A stretch of 64,000 bases of DNA, taken from Polaromonas eurypsychrophila. Its GTDB lineage: Bacteria > Pseudomonadota > Gammaproteobacteria > Burkholderiales > Burkholderiaceae_C. A program made the position numbers and the translations under genes. Every line of letters starts with the position of its first letter. Within the stretch, counting starts at the first letter, position 1. This document shows positions 19,413 to 27,996 of the stretch, in pieces. The stretch covers positions 248,001 through 312,000 of the forward strand of contig NZ_BMIG01000004.1 of assembly GCF_014641715.1 (NCBI RefSeq). The letters are read 5' to 3'. The notes under the pieces are model-generated. The model saw only the letters and a list, made by a program, of their open reading frames with translations, made no database searches and had not been told where the DNA came from.

Positions 19413-20298
19413 TCTCACTCAGGGTGTAATTCTGGCCGCCGCGGTAGGCGATCTTGTGCGCACCGACACGGTTGCCAAGCTCGGCGCAACGCGCCAGCGG
19501 CCAACGCTTTTCGAGACCGAACAGCAGCGCGCCGCGAAACGCATCGCCGCATCCGGTCGGGTCCACCACTTCAGCGGCCTTAACCGGTGGCACCAGAGTT
19601 TTCTCACCGGCCACCCAGACTTCGCAGCCTTCGGCTCCGAGGGTAACGATGAGACCCTCAACACATTTTGACAAGTTCGCAATCGACAGGCCGGTGCGGT
19701 CACAAAGCAGCTTGGCTTCGTAGTCGTTCACGGCCACCCAGGTTGCCAGCTCGACAAAGTGCGCCAGGTCCTTGCCGTCAAACATCGGCAGGCCCTGGCC
19801 CGGATCAAAAACGAAAGGAATACCGGCCGCCTTGAACTGCTCTGCATGCTGGAGCATGGCATCGCGCCCGTCCGGGGAGATGATGCCGATGTTGATGTCA
19901 GCCCGCGCCGCGATTTGTGTGGTGTGGGCTTGTCCCATGGCACCGGGATGGAAGGCCGTGATCTGGTTGTTGTCACGGTCCGTCATGATCATGGCCTGTG
20001 CCGTGTAGGCACCTTCCACCTCGCGGACAAATTCGGTGCTGATGCCCAGCGTGTCCAGCCGCGCAACATACTCGGCGCCGTCGCTGCCGACGGTGGCCAT
20101 GGGCAGCGGGGTGCCGCCGAGCTGCTTGAGGCTGTAGGCGATATTGCCGGCACAGCCACCAAACTCTCGGCGCAGGGCCGGCACCAGAAAAGACACGTTG
20201 AGGATGTGCAACTGGTCGGGCAGGATTTGCTCGGCAAAACGACCCTCGAAGGTCATGATGGTGTCAAAGGCCAGGGAACCACAAATCACAGCAGGCAT
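19396..20298 (-). CDS. PfkB-family carbohydrate/adenosine kinase
   Basis: A 300-residue ribokinase-fold kinase. It has the N-terminal substrate motif FGGCAGNIAYSLKQLGG and the C-terminal PfkB signature DPTGCGDAFRGALLFG, with the catalytic Asp in GCGD and the anion hole. Betaproteobacterial members of this branch are often annotated as adenosine kinase, but the substrate cannot be read from the sequence. It is convergent with the H1-like gene and followed upstream by the zinc-ribbon gene. The C-terminal codons and stop lie in a family A repeat. Confidence 0.88.
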   Translation of the reverse strand: MPAVICGSLAFDTIMTFEGRFAEQILPDQLHILNVSFLVPALRREFGGCAGNIAYSLKQLGGTPLPMATVGSDGAEYVARLDTLGISTEFVREVEGAYTAQAMIMTDRDNNQITAFHPGAMGQAHTTQIAARADINIGIISPDGRDAMLQHAEQFKAAGIPFVFDPGQGLPMFDGKDLAHFVELATWVAVNDYEAKLLCDRTGLSIANLSKCVEGLIVTLGAEGCEVWVAGEKTLVPPVKAAEVVDPTGCGDAFRGALLFGLEKRWPLARCAELGNRVGAHKIAYRGGQNYTLSEKQTGL

Positions 20299-20314
20299 GA
20301 AGGTCTCGATTCAG

Positions 20315-21367
20315 TCAGGGATAAAAAGCAAGGACGCGGTAGCCGGCAATCCGCAGCGGGGCCGAAGGCCTTGGATCTGCCGGCGTTCTGGCGCCGGCTA
20401 CGGGTGCCGGCGAAGGGGTTGAAATACCAATGGCCAACAGGCCTGAAAATTCTGCGCCTGCCGCCAGGGTGTCGGCGTCAGCGCCGAGTTCGCCTGGCGC
20501 CAGCACGCGTCGCAGCAGGGCTTGGTCCTGGCTGTCGGTCAAGGTCAGCTCCAGTGAGGGCATGGCCAGTGTCACGCTGCCGGTGTTTTTAATCACCACC
20601 TTGAGGCGGTAGGTGTCCGGGCCGATTTTATTGAAGGACGAGCTGTCGATCACGATGGACTCGATTTGCCGCAGTGGCTGGATCTCGCAACGCAGATAAA
20701 CACACAAGGTCTGAAAGCTGGCGTTGAGCCCAGGTTGCCAGGCGGCCAGCGCGCTTCTCTGGAAAAGCGTCACCTGCAGCAACAGGCCGAACAGCAGCAC
20801 CAGCGCGGCCGCGCCCAGCGCCCAGCGCATGGCCGGCCGCCGCCAGAAGGCCTGACGCCTGGCGTCTCGCACAAAAGAGACATCCTGCTGGGGCGGGTGA
20901 GGCGCTTCGAATTCGTTGAAGCTGCTGTCTTCGGGCGCCTCGCGCGCCGGCGCGTCTGGCAGCACATACCCATCGGGGCTGAGCGAGGACGCGAACACCT
21001 CGGCCGCAAGATCGGGTGGCATGGACACCTGGACTTCTGGCAGGGACAGCGGCGCCAGGGGCGGCGCGGTCCGTACGGGGGCGGCGGGAGATTCCGCCGT
21101 TTCAGGCGCCAGCAGCATGGTTGCCAGCGGAGCAACAGGTCCGCTGCCGGTGAGGTCTGCTGCCGATGATGATCCAGTGTCAGCCGTCGAAGATGACGAA
21201 GCGGGAGACGGGGGGGCGGAAGGGGTTGCGCGCGGTTGCAAATGGGCCGCAGCATCGAAGACTTCGGAGCACTGACCGCAACGCACCCATCCCTGGGAAA
21301 TTTTGAGTTGGTCGGCCACGACTTTGAACATCGTGCCGCAGGCAGGACAGCGCGTAATCAGGCTCAT
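20315..21367 (-). CDS. Zinc-ribbon and DUF3426 membrane protein
   Basis: A 350-residue protein of the MJ0042-finger plus DUF3426 type. An N-terminal zinc ribbon (CPACGTMF...CGQCSEVF) is followed by a long Ser/Pro/Ala-rich linker (about 45-170), one transmembrane helix (about 198-218) and an extracytoplasmic beta-rich domain whose motifs (IVIDSSSFNKIG, LELTLTDSQDQALLRRVL) mark DUF3426. The start at 21367 (MSLITRCPAC) places the finger at the N-terminus as in homologues. It is typically found next to prmA, as here. The role is unknown; the architecture resembles a membrane-tethered sensor. Confidence 0.85.
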   Translation of the reverse strand: MSLITRCPACGTMFKVVADQLKISQGWVRCGQCSEVFDAAAHLQPRATPSAPPSPASSSSTADTGSSSAADLTGSGPVAPLATMLLAPETAESPAAPVRTAPPLAPLSLPEVQVSMPPDLAAEVFASSLSPDGYVLPDAPAREAPEDSSFNEFEAPHPPQQDVSFVRDARRQAFWRRPAMRWALGAAALVLLFGLLLQVTLFQRSALAAWQPGLNASFQTLCVYLRCEIQPLRQIESIVIDSSSFNKIGPDTYRLKVVIKNTGSVTLAMPSLELTLTDSQDQALLRRVLAPGELGADADTLAAGAEFSGLLAIGISTPSPAPVAGARTPADPRPSAPLRIAGYRVLAFYP

Positions 21368-21435
21368 GTAGCGCTGTATTGTAAAGCGGGGACGCTGCCA
21401 GCAATCAGCCTGGGCGATCACGCAACGCAGGGAGG

Positions 21436-22419
21436 TCAGAGCCTTGCGGTCATCAGGATCCAGCCATCTTCCTGGTCGCTCACTTGCAGCTGGCAATAAG
21501 GCGCATAAGCCGCTTTGAGCTCGTCGGCCTGCCGCTCCAGGATGCCCGCCAGCACCAGCGAGCCACCGGGTGCCACGCGCGAACACAGCAGCGGAGCCAG
21601 CACCTTGAGCGGCGTCGCCAGAATATTGGCCAACACGGTCTGGTAAGCGCCATTGACCTTGTCGGGCAAGCCGGCATTCAGCGCCACATGGTTGGCTTCG
21701 GCATTGGCCAGGGTGGACTGCACCGCGGCTTCGTCAATATCCACCGCGTCGATCGCAGAAGCCCCGAATTTGGCGGCGCCTATTGCCAGGATACCGGAGC
21801 CGCAGCCATAGTCGAGGACGCGGCCCAGAGGCTTACGCCGGGGAGCCACATCCGGTACGACGGAATTTTTCGATGAGCCGCCCCTAGGAAAATTAGCACC
21901 CTCGGGGGGCAGCGAGGACACGCCAGTGCCGAGCTTGGGGGCACCAGCTATCCAGCGCAGACACATGCGTGTGGTTGGATGAGTGCCGGTTCCGAACGCC
22001 AGGCCCGGATCAAGCCGGATCACTTGCGTGGCCTGGGTCGGCGGCTCGTGCCAGGTCGGCACGATCCAAAACGCCGGCGTGATTTCGACCGGCGCGAACT
22101 GCGACTGCGTCAGGCGTACCCAGTCCTGCTCGGCCACCGCCTGGATGGCAACGACCTGGCAAGCGGCAAAAAAATCCTGCGCACTCAGCAAGGTTGCGGC
22201 CTCACGCGCCAGCGCCTCGCTGTCAAACAGCGACACCACGCGGGAACGCTCCCACCCGGCTTTTGGCGGCGGCATGCCAGGCTCGCCGAACAGTGCCTGC
22301 TCGGCAGGTGTCTGTGCGTCAGCGTCTTCCACCGACACGCTGAGCGCGTCTAGCGCATCGAGCGCATCGCTGACGGTTTCGACCTGGTCGGCCGGGGCCA
22401 GCAGAATCAGTTCAAACAT
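21436..22419 (-). CDS. prmA: Ribosomal protein L11 methyltransferase, with an in-frame repeat insertion
   Basis: A 327-residue SAM-dependent methyltransferase that trimethylates ribosomal protein L11. Hallmarks are the AFGTGTHPTT motif (141-150), the SAM loop LDYGCGSGILAIG (202-214) and NILATPLKVLAPLL. E. coli PrmA has about 293 residues. Here about 38 extra residues (160-197, rich in Gly/Ser/Pro) separate GTGTHPTTRMCLRW from the SAM loop, and they are encoded by a family B repeat with no frame disruption. Both flanking catalytic motifs are intact, so the gene is probably functional. Confidence 0.95.
   Translation of the reverse strand: MFELILLAPADQVETVSDALDALDALSVSVEDADAQTPAEQALFGEPGMPPPKAGWERSRVVSLFDSEALAREAATLLSAQDFFAACQVVAIQAVAEQDWVRLTQSQFAPVEITPAFWIVPTWHEPPTQATQVIRLDPGLAFGTGTHPTTRMCLRWIAGAPKLGTGVSSLPPEGANFPRGGSSKNSVVPDVAPRRKPLGRVLDYGCGSGILAIGAAKFGASAIDAVDIDEAAVQSTLANAEANHVALNAGLPDKVNGAYQTVLANILATPLKVLAPLLCSRVAPGGSLVLAGILERQADELKAAYAPYCQLQVSDQEDGWILMTARL
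21829..21942 (-). repeat. GC-rich dispersed repeat, family B, inside prmA
   Basis: On the minus strand it reads GCCCCCAAGCTCGGCACTGG, then CGTGTCCTCGCTGCCCCCCG, AGGGTGC and on to CTAGGGGCGGCTC. It aligns block by block with the intergenic copy at 30575-30663. It is translated in frame as a Gly/Ser/Pro-rich insert. Confidence 0.75.
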
Positions 22420-22469
22420 GATGCATCGCCTTAATGAGGAAGCGCCGTTGCCAAATACTCTTCTTCAAG

Positions 22470-22578
22470 CAGGGGCCGCGGTCCGGCTCCGCCGGCCGCA
22501 AGGCGCAGCGCCCCTTTTCCATTCAAGGGGCAGCGAATCGCCGCAGGTACACGAAGTGGGGAGCGTGGGGGTTGGGTG
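22470..22578 (-). repeat. GC-rich dispersed repeat, family B, between accC and prmA
   Basis: On the minus strand it starts CCCCCACGCTCCCCACTTCG and contains GCGGCGATTCGCTGCCCC and a GCGGCCGGCGGAGCCGGACC hairpin. It fills the gap between the accC stop and the prmA start, so it may separate or modulate the two units. Confidence 0.7.
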
Positions 22579-22583
22579 ACCGC

Positions 22584-23933
22584 TCAGCGGTCACGCTTTG
22601 ACAGCCACTCTTCGAGGTAATGGATGTTGGTGCCGCCGTCCATGAACTTGGCGTCCACCATCAGCTCGCGATGCAGCGGGATGTTGGTGTTGATGCCCTC
22701 GACCACGGTTTCGGCCAGCGCCGTGCGCATACGGGCCAGTGCCTGCTCGCGTGTGTCGCCGTGAACAATGATCTTGCCGATCATCGAGTCGTAGTTGGGC
22801 GGCACGAAGTAATTGGCGTAGATGTGCGAATCGACCCGCACACCCGGGCCGCCGGGCGTATGCCAGGTCGTGATGCGCCCCGGCGAGGGGATGAACTTGT
22901 AGGGGTCTTCCGCGTTGATGCGACACTCGATCGCGTGGCCTTTGATCTGGATGTCGCGTTGGGCGAAGGGCAGCTTTTCGTTGGCCGCCACCATGATCTG
23001 AGTCTTCACGATATCAATGCCGGTGATCCACTCGGTCACCGGGTGTTCGACCTGCACGCGCGTGTTCATCTCGATGAAGTAAAACTCGCCGTTTTCGTAG
23101 AGGAACTCGAAGGTGCCAGCGCCGCGGTAGCCGATTTTTTTCACGGCTGCGACGCAGCGATCACCAACGCGCTCGATCAGCTTGCGCGGGATGCCCGGCG
23201 CCGGGCCTTCCTCGATGACTTTCTGGTGGCGGCGCTGCATCGAACAGTCACGCTCGCCCAGCCAGACCGCATTTTTGTGCTGGTCGGCCAGGATCTGGAT
23301 CTCGATGTGGCGCGGGTTCTGCAGGAATTTTTCCATGTAGACCTCGGGGTTGCCAAAGGCCGCCCCGGCTTCGGCCTTGGTGGTCTGCACCGCGTGCAGC
23401 AGCGCCGCCTCGGTGTGTACCACGCGCATGCCGCGCCCGCCGCCGCCGCCTGCCGCCTTGATGATGACCGGGTAGCCGACCTGCTTGGCCGTGCGCTTGA
23501 TCACCACCGGGTCATCCGGCAAGGCGCCTTCAGAGCCGGGTACGCAGGGCACGCCGGCCTTGATCATGGTTTGTTTGGCCGAAACCTTGTCACCCATGAT
23601 GCGGATGGACTCAGGCGTCGGGCCAATAAACTTGAAGCCGCTTTTTTCCACACGTTCGGCAAAGTCGGCGTTTTCGCTCAGGAAACCGTAACCTGGGTGA
23701 ATCGCCTCGGCGTCGGTGACTTCGGCGGCCGAGATGATGGCCGGCATGTTGAGGTAACTCAGCGCCGACGGCGCCGGGCCTATACACACCGACTCGTCGG
23801 CCAGCTTGATGTATTTGGCCTCGCGGTCGGCTTCCGAATAAACCATCACGGCCTTGACGCCGAGTTCGCGGCAGGCGCGCTGGATCCGCAGGGCGATTTC
23901 GCCCCGGTTGGCGATCAGTATCTTTTTGAACAT
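22584..23933 (-). CDS. accC: Acetyl-CoA carboxylase, biotin carboxylase subunit
   Basis: A 449-residue ATP-grasp enzyme that carboxylates biotin on AccB, the first step of malonyl-CoA and fatty acid synthesis. The N-terminus [17 protein letters not shown] is typical. It also has the ATP-binding glycine loop [11 protein letters not shown], the Mg site in [14 protein letters not shown] and [12 protein letters not shown]. The start at 23933 lies 7 bases after the accB stop. It is conventionally co-transcribed with accB. Confidence 0.97.
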   Translation of the reverse strand: MFKKILIANRGEIALRIQRACRELGVKAVMVYSEADREAKYIKLADESVCIGPAPSALSYLNMPAIISAAEVTDAEAIHPGYGFLSENADFAERVEKSGFKFIGPTPESIRIMGDKVSAKQTMIKAGVPCVPGSEGALPDDPVVIKRTAKQVGYPVIIKAAGGGGGRGMRVVHTEAALLHAVQTTKAEAGAAFGNPEVYMEKFLQNPRHIEIQILADQHKNAVWLGERDCSMQRRHQKVIEEGPAPGIPRKLIERVGDRCVAAVKKIGYRGAGTFEFLYENGEFYFIEMNTRVQVEHPVTEWITGIDIVKTQIMVAANEKLPFAQRDIQIKGHAIECRINAEDPYKFIPSPGRITTWHTPGGPGVRVDSHIYANYFVPPNYDSMIGKIIVHGDTREQALARMRTALAETVVEGINTNIPLHRELMVDAKFMDGGTNIHYLEEWLSKRDR

Positions 23934-23940
23934 GCGGCAA

Positions 23941-24384
23941 TTACTCAATCATGAAGAGCGGCTGTCCGTATTCCACCGCCTGGCCGTTCTCGCACAGGAT
24001 GCGTGTGACAGTGCCGGATTTGTCGGCTTCGATCTCGTTGAGGATTTTCATGGCCTCGATGATGCAGATGGTCTCGCCTTCCTTGACCTGGCTGCCAACT
24101 TCCACATAAGCCTTGGCGCCTGGGCTGGCCGAACGGTAGAAAGTGCCGACCATCGGCGACTTGACGGCGTGGCCGGCCGGAGCGGCGGCCTCCGCGACTG
24201 CTGGCGCAGCAGCAAGTGGCGCCGCAATTTGCGTAGCGGGCACCATCGCTGCTTGCTGCATCACCATGGGCGCTCCGCCGGACTTGACGATGCGAACTTT
24301 GCCCTCGGCTTCGGTGATCTCGAGTTCGGACACATTGGACTCTGAGACGAGGTCGATCAGGGTCTTGAGTTTTCTTAAATCCAT
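23941..24384 (-). CDS. accB: Acetyl-CoA carboxylase, biotin carboxyl carrier protein
   Basis: A 147-residue BCCP. An N-terminal segment ([20 protein letters not shown]) is followed by an Ala/Pro-rich flexible linker (about 60-75) and the biotinyl domain, with the biotinylated Lys in the EAMKI motif and the protruding thumb sequence [16 protein letters not shown]. The start chosen is 24384; an open extension upstream is not supported by the family. accB-accC is an operon. Confidence 0.97.
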   Translation of the reverse strand: MDLRKLKTLIDLVSESNVSELEITEAEGKVRIVKSGGAPMVMQQAAMVPATQIAAPLAAAPAVAEAAAPAGHAVKSPMVGTFYRSASPGAKAYVEVGSQVKEGETICIIEAMKILNEIEADKSGTVTRILCENGQAVEYGQPLFMIE

Positions 24385-24720
24385 GGGGAAGCTCCAACGA
24401 CGGTAGACGGGCATGAGGTTTAGCGAAGCGATTTGCACCTAAGCTCCGCTTTTTACACCTTTTATCGCCTAAAAATCACTTAAATTTATGAACCTGGCAC
24501 CAAGCCAATTTGGGAAAGGGCGAAGTCTACCCTATCCGCTTGATGTTTTCGGTTAACAAGCTGCGCCGGATGTCCGCCACGGAAACCGTCGACGACCGTT
24601 CGCAAGTGGTCGCAATTCGGTGGAAAGTTCGTCAAAATTTATAAAAATTGCTTATTTGTGGTCAAGTTCGTATGTTTTACGTTCGAGGCTGATTGCACGG
24701 CATGAGGCATGAGGCTCAAA
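24385..24720 (-). other. 336-base intergenic region, accB promoter side
   Basis: No gene is seen on either strand. This gap must hold the accB promoter and leader (minus strand). Around 24480-24500 there is an AT-rich stretch, but no clean -35/-10 pair could be assigned. In many relatives aroQ lies between the thioredoxin gene and accB; no AroQ-like translation is present here. Confidence 0.5.
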
Positions 24721-25257
24721 TCACGTGAGCTGCGACCACTGTGCAAGATCCTCGGGCAACACCTTGCCACTTTTGCGATGCAGCAGCTGGCCGGACGCAC
24801 CAAACACCACGGTGAACGGCAAGCCGCCCGCCAGGTTGCCAAGTGATTTGCTAAGTTCCGTTCCCTGCAGCCCGGCCATGACCACTGGAAAACCCAGGGG
24901 CTTGCGCTGCAGCCAGGTGCGCACTGCACTCGGCTGGTCCACCGCCAGACCTAGAACCTGCCAGTTCCTGGCCCGGTTGTCGGTGTGAAACCGGTCGATC
25001 AACGGCAACTCTTCGATACAAGGCGGGCACCAGGTCGCCCAGAAATTAACCAGCAAGGGCTTGCCGGCAAAGCCTGCCATCGGCAGGGGCGCGCCGTCGG
25101 GGGTGTCGAAACTCTGTTGCCAGAAAGCCTGCAGCGCAGGGTCTTGCACTGCGGCGGTGGCTGGGCCATGCGGCCGGATTTGCCACCAGGCCACACCGGC
25201 GCCGGCCAGGGCTGCGGCAGCCGCCGTGCCGGCATATATCAAATTTCTGCGTTTCAA
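24721..25257 (-). CDS. TlpA/ResA-type membrane-anchored thioredoxin
   Basis: A 178-residue periplasmic thioredoxin-like oxidoreductase. It has an N-terminal signal anchor (about 5-25), then the TlpA core with LLVNFWATWCPPCIEELP (active site WCPPC) and the cis-Pro loop GLPFTVVFGASG. Members reduce apocytochrome or other exported disulfides. The start is TTG at 25257, overlapping the upstream stop as TTGA with GGAG five bases before it, so it is translationally coupled to the unknown gene upstream. Confidence 0.9.
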   Translation of the reverse strand: MKRRNLIYAGTAAAAALAGAGVAWWQIRPHGPATAAVQDPALQAFWQQSFDTPDGAPLPMAGFAGKPLLVNFWATWCPPCIEELPLIDRFHTDNRARNWQVLGLAVDQPSAVRTWLQRKPLGFPVVMAGLQGTELSKSLGNLAGGLPFTVVFGASGQLLHRKSGKVLPEDLAQWSQLT

Positions 25258-25862
25258 GAAGAAGACTCCAGCGGGGATATCAGCAATTTTTGCACGTCTG
25301 CGAGGTCCCCACGCGGCTTGCGGCCTTTGCCGTCGGGTCGCAGCGCGCCGCGCAGGTCGTCATGGTCGTAAACCATGAGGTGTACACCCACCGGCTCCTT
25401 GAGGCCGGAGCAGAAGCTGCTCAGGCTCAGGGCCTCGACCTTCTCGCCGGTGAAGCCTGTCACGGTGCGCGGTTCGTAGTCCACCTGGTGGTCAATCAGC
25501 GCGATTTCAGCTGACTTGGAGTCATCGCAGAACAACTGGATATAAATGTCCGAGAGCCGTGTGGCCGTTCCGTGCCAGACGGCGCCGCCCAGGTAGGGGC
25601 GAAAGCTGGCCATGCGCTCCATCCAGGTCAGGGCCAGCTCGCGCAGGGCCTGCAGTTCGCCAGGCTGGGTGTCAGCGCAAAAAATCGCGATGTATTCATG
25701 CACCGCGTCTTCCACCTCGTCATTGCCCGGCAGCTCGCTGCGCGCAGGCAGGCCCATCTGTTTGACGGCACGGTGTTTGGCTGGGCCGTATTCGAGCCCC
25801 TCCTCTATGATCAGGGCAGCGGCAGCGGCAGCGATTTCCAGCTTCAGGGGGGTCGGGTTCAC
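25254..25862 (-). CDS. Conserved protein of unknown function
   Basis: A 202-residue soluble protein, not recognised with confidence. The N-terminal helix is Ala-rich (EIAAAAAALIIEEGLEYGPAK). A central segment, GTATRLSDIYIQLFCDDSK, is faintly like the G-S-(n)-S-D-I core of nucleotidyltransferases, but the catalytic Asp pair is not clear. The start is GTG (MNPTPLKLE). It is coupled to the TlpA gene downstream and divergent from mpl. Homologues appear to sit at this mpl/tlpA junction in relatives (recollection, not tested). Confidence 0.7.
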   Translation of the reverse strand: MNPTPLKLEIAAAAAALIIEEGLEYGPAKHRAVKQMGLPARSELPGNDEVEDAVHEYIAIFCADTQPGELQALRELALTWMERMASFRPYLGGAVWHGTATRLSDIYIQLFCDDSKSAEIALIDHQVDYEPRTVTGFTGEKVEALSLSSFCSGLKEPVGVHLMVYDHDDLRGALRPDGKGRKPRGDLADVQKLLISPLESSS

Positions 25863-25954
25863 GGTTGATGGTTTGCAGGAGCGAAGATGTGACTCTACAG
25901 GGATGGAGATGCTGGCCGGCGTTAAAGTTGCAAAGTCCGGGCGGTAGCTGGGTC

Positions 25955-26010
25955 TACTATCAATTTCATAGCTGGATGGGCAGGTTCGGCAGGGGCTGGG
26001 GTGCTGTTTG
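25955..26010 (+). repeat. Dispersed repeat, family A, between the unknown gene and mpl
   Basis: CTACTATCAATTTCATAGCT, then GGATGGGCAGGTTCGGCAGG, then GGCTGGGG. It matches the family A blocks GCTAC, ATAGCTG and AAGGGCT. It lies in the divergent promoter region of mpl. Confidence 0.5.
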
Positions 26011-26086
26011 GCCCATGATTTTTGACCAGTCCTGCAAGCAGGGCATACTGCCCAGCAGCCTTCGGCCAGCCTCCTAGAATACCTGC

Positions 26087-27511
26087 ATGCACATACATAT
26101 CCTGGGAATCTGCGGCACCTTCATGGGCGGCCTGGCGGCGCTGGCGCGCGAAGCCGGCCATACCGTCACCGGCTGCGACACCGGCGTCTACCCGCCCATG
26201 AGCGACCAGTTGCGGGCGCTCGGCATTGAACTGGTGGAAGGTTACGACGCGGCCCAACTGGCTTTCAAACCCGATGTGTTTGTGGTCGGCAACGTGGTGT
26301 CGCGTGCCCGCGGCGGTGACGGCAAGCCCAAATTTCCCTTGATGGAGGCGATTCTCGACGCAGGCCTGTCCTACACCAGCGGCCCGCAATGGCTGTCCGG
26401 CCATGTGCTGCATCACCCGACTCATCACGCCACCGGCCCGCGCCATGTGCTGGCAGTGGCTGGCACCCACGGCAAGACCACCACCACCTCCATGCTGGCC
26501 TGGATCCTTGAACACGCCGGCCTGCAGCCCGGCTTCCTGGTCGGCGGCGTGCCGCTGAACTTCGGCGTGTCGGCCCGGCTGGGCACGGGCAACACCTTCG
26601 TGATCGAGGCCGACGAATACGACACGGCCTTTTTCGACAAGCGCAGCAAGTTTGTCCATTACCGCCCGCGCACCGCGCTGCTCAATAACCTCGAGTTCGA
26701 CCACGCCGACATTTTTGACGACCTGGCCGCGATCGAGCGGCAGTTTCACCATCTGGTGCGCACGGTGCCCGCGTCGGGCCGCATTGTGGTCAACGCCGGC
26801 GAGGCCAGCCTGGCCCGGGTGCTGGCGCAGGGCTGCTGGAGTGAGCAGGTACTCTTCGGAAAAGATACGCCAAAAGGGTTTTCAGCGCACGGTGAGCCGC
26901 ACGATTTCGAGGTGCGCAGGGACGGCCAGACGGTGGCACGGGTTCAATGGGCCATCAGCGGGGTGCACAACCAGCTCAACGCCCTGGCGGCCATCGCCGC
27001 GGCGGAACATGTGGGCGTGGCGCCGGCCTTGGCCGCCGAGGCGCTGGCGGGCTTTCAGAACGTCAAGCGCCGCATGGAAGTGCGCGGCGTGGTGCAGCGC
27101 AGCGGCGGCGCCATCACTGTGTATGACGATTTTGCGCACCACCCGACCGCCATCCATACCACCATTGACGGACTGCGCCGCCAGCTCAATGCCGCCGGCA
27201 AACAGGGCGAACGCATCCTGGCAATCTTTGAACCACGCAGCAACACCATGAAACTCGGCACCATGACCGCGCAACTGCCTTGGAGCCTGGAGTGCGCCGA
27301 CTTGGCGTTTTGCCACGCGGGCGGGCTGGACTGGGACGCACGGGCCGCACTGGCGCCCATGGGCGCGCGCGCACAGGTGGCCGACAATATCGACGCGCTG
27401 CTGGCCCTGGTGCAGGTGGCGGCGCGGCCCGGCGACCATTTGTTGTGCATGAGCAACGGCGGTTTTGGTGGTATTCATGCCCGCTTGCTCGACGCGCTGC
27501 GGGGCGGGTAA
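26087..27511 (+). CDS. mpl: UDP-N-acetylmuramate:L-Ala-gamma-D-Glu-meso-DAP ligase
   Basis: A 474-residue Mur-ligase family enzyme that re-attaches the recycled tripeptide to UDP-MurNAc, so it acts in the same recycling pathway as AmpD. The N-terminus is MHIHILGICGTFMGGLAALA, the ATP loop AVAGTHGKTTTTSM, and the Mur-ligase body has EADEYDTAFFDKRSKF, NNLEFDHADIF and the C-terminal DDFAHHPTAI. The length is normal. It is transcribed away from the tlpA pair. Confidence 0.96.
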   Translation: MHIHILGICGTFMGGLAALAREAGHTVTGCDTGVYPPMSDQLRALGIELVEGYDAAQLAFKPDVFVVGNVVSRARGGDGKPKFPLMEAILDAGLSYTSGPQWLSGHVLHHPTHHATGPRHVLAVAGTHGKTTTTSMLAWILEHAGLQPGFLVGGVPLNFGVSARLGTGNTFVIEADEYDTAFFDKRSKFVHYRPRTALLNNLEFDHADIFDDLAAIERQFHHLVRTVPASGRIVVNAGEASLARVLAQGCWSEQVLFGKDTPKGFSAHGEPHDFEVRRDGQTVARVQWAISGVHNQLNALAAIAAAEHVGVAPALAAEALAGFQNVKRRMEVRGVVQRSGGAITVYDDFAHHPTAIHTTIDGLRRQLNAAGKQGERILAIFEPRSNTMKLGTMTAQLPWSLECADLAFCHAGGLDWDARAALAPMGARAQVADNIDALLALVQVAARPGDHLLCMSNGGFGGIHARLLDALRGG

Positions 27512-27512
27512 C

Positions 27513-27568
27513 GCTATATTTTCGATAGCTGGCTGCCCTTGTCTGGCATGGGCTAGAGGCCTAAAAAG
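27513..27568 (+). repeat. Dispersed repeat, family A, directly after mpl
   Basis: GCTATATTTTCGATAGCTGG, CTGCCCTTGTCTGGCATGGG, CTAGAGGCC then TAAAAAG. A good family A copy starting two bases after the mpl stop; it may provide the 3' end signal of mpl. Confidence 0.65.
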
Positions 27569-27576
27569 TTCAAAAT

Positions 27577-27888
27577 CTAGCAGCTGAGGCTCATCGCCGC
27601 CACATCGATGTGTATCACCGGCTTGGCGAGTGCCGCGCTGGCGGCGCGGGCAAAGGCCTGGGCCCAGGCGGGGTCGGCAAACCGGGCAGGCCCTGCGGCC
27701 TGGGCCACCACCAGTATCTTGTCGGTGGTCAGCAGCTTGCCGGTGGGCCGCAGCGGCTCGCAGTCCATTAGCGCGAACTGGTCGTCCAGCCAGACCCTCG
27801 CCAGGTCATGCGGCAGTGGCTGCACTTCATCGAGATCCATCCGCACAGGGGGACAGTTTTTGAAGTTGACAGTGACTTCGCTGCGCAT
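27577..27888 (-). CDS. Short conserved protein of unknown function
   Basis: A 103-residue soluble protein beginning MRSEVTVNFKNCPPVRMDLD. It has mixed alpha/beta character, an Ala-rich C-terminal helix and a C-terminal cysteine (SLSC). There is no recognisable motif or signal peptide. It lies downstream of the 342-residue unknown gene on the same strand (108-base gap), so the two may be co-transcribed. The start is uncertain because the frame is open for 33 codons upstream. Confidence 0.6.
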   Translation of the reverse strand: MRSEVTVNFKNCPPVRMDLDEVQPLPHDLARVWLDDQFALMDCEPLRPTGKLLTTDKILVVAQAAGPARFADPAWAQAFARAASAALAKPVIHIDVAAMSLSC

Positions 27889-27996
27889 GAGGTCCCCGGT
27901 ATCAAAGCCGACAAAGATGGGAAGAAATACAGCCAAGCTTGAGCGCCTTGGCTTGCCTTGGCAATCGGCTGAAACCCCAGCCGGCAAAAGGCGGGG

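Noticed and set aside
24385..24720. A missing or decayed aroQ between the TlpA gene and accB.
   Set aside because: I recall aroQ there in many relatives, but no AroQ-like residues are readable, and absence from one site says nothing about the genome.
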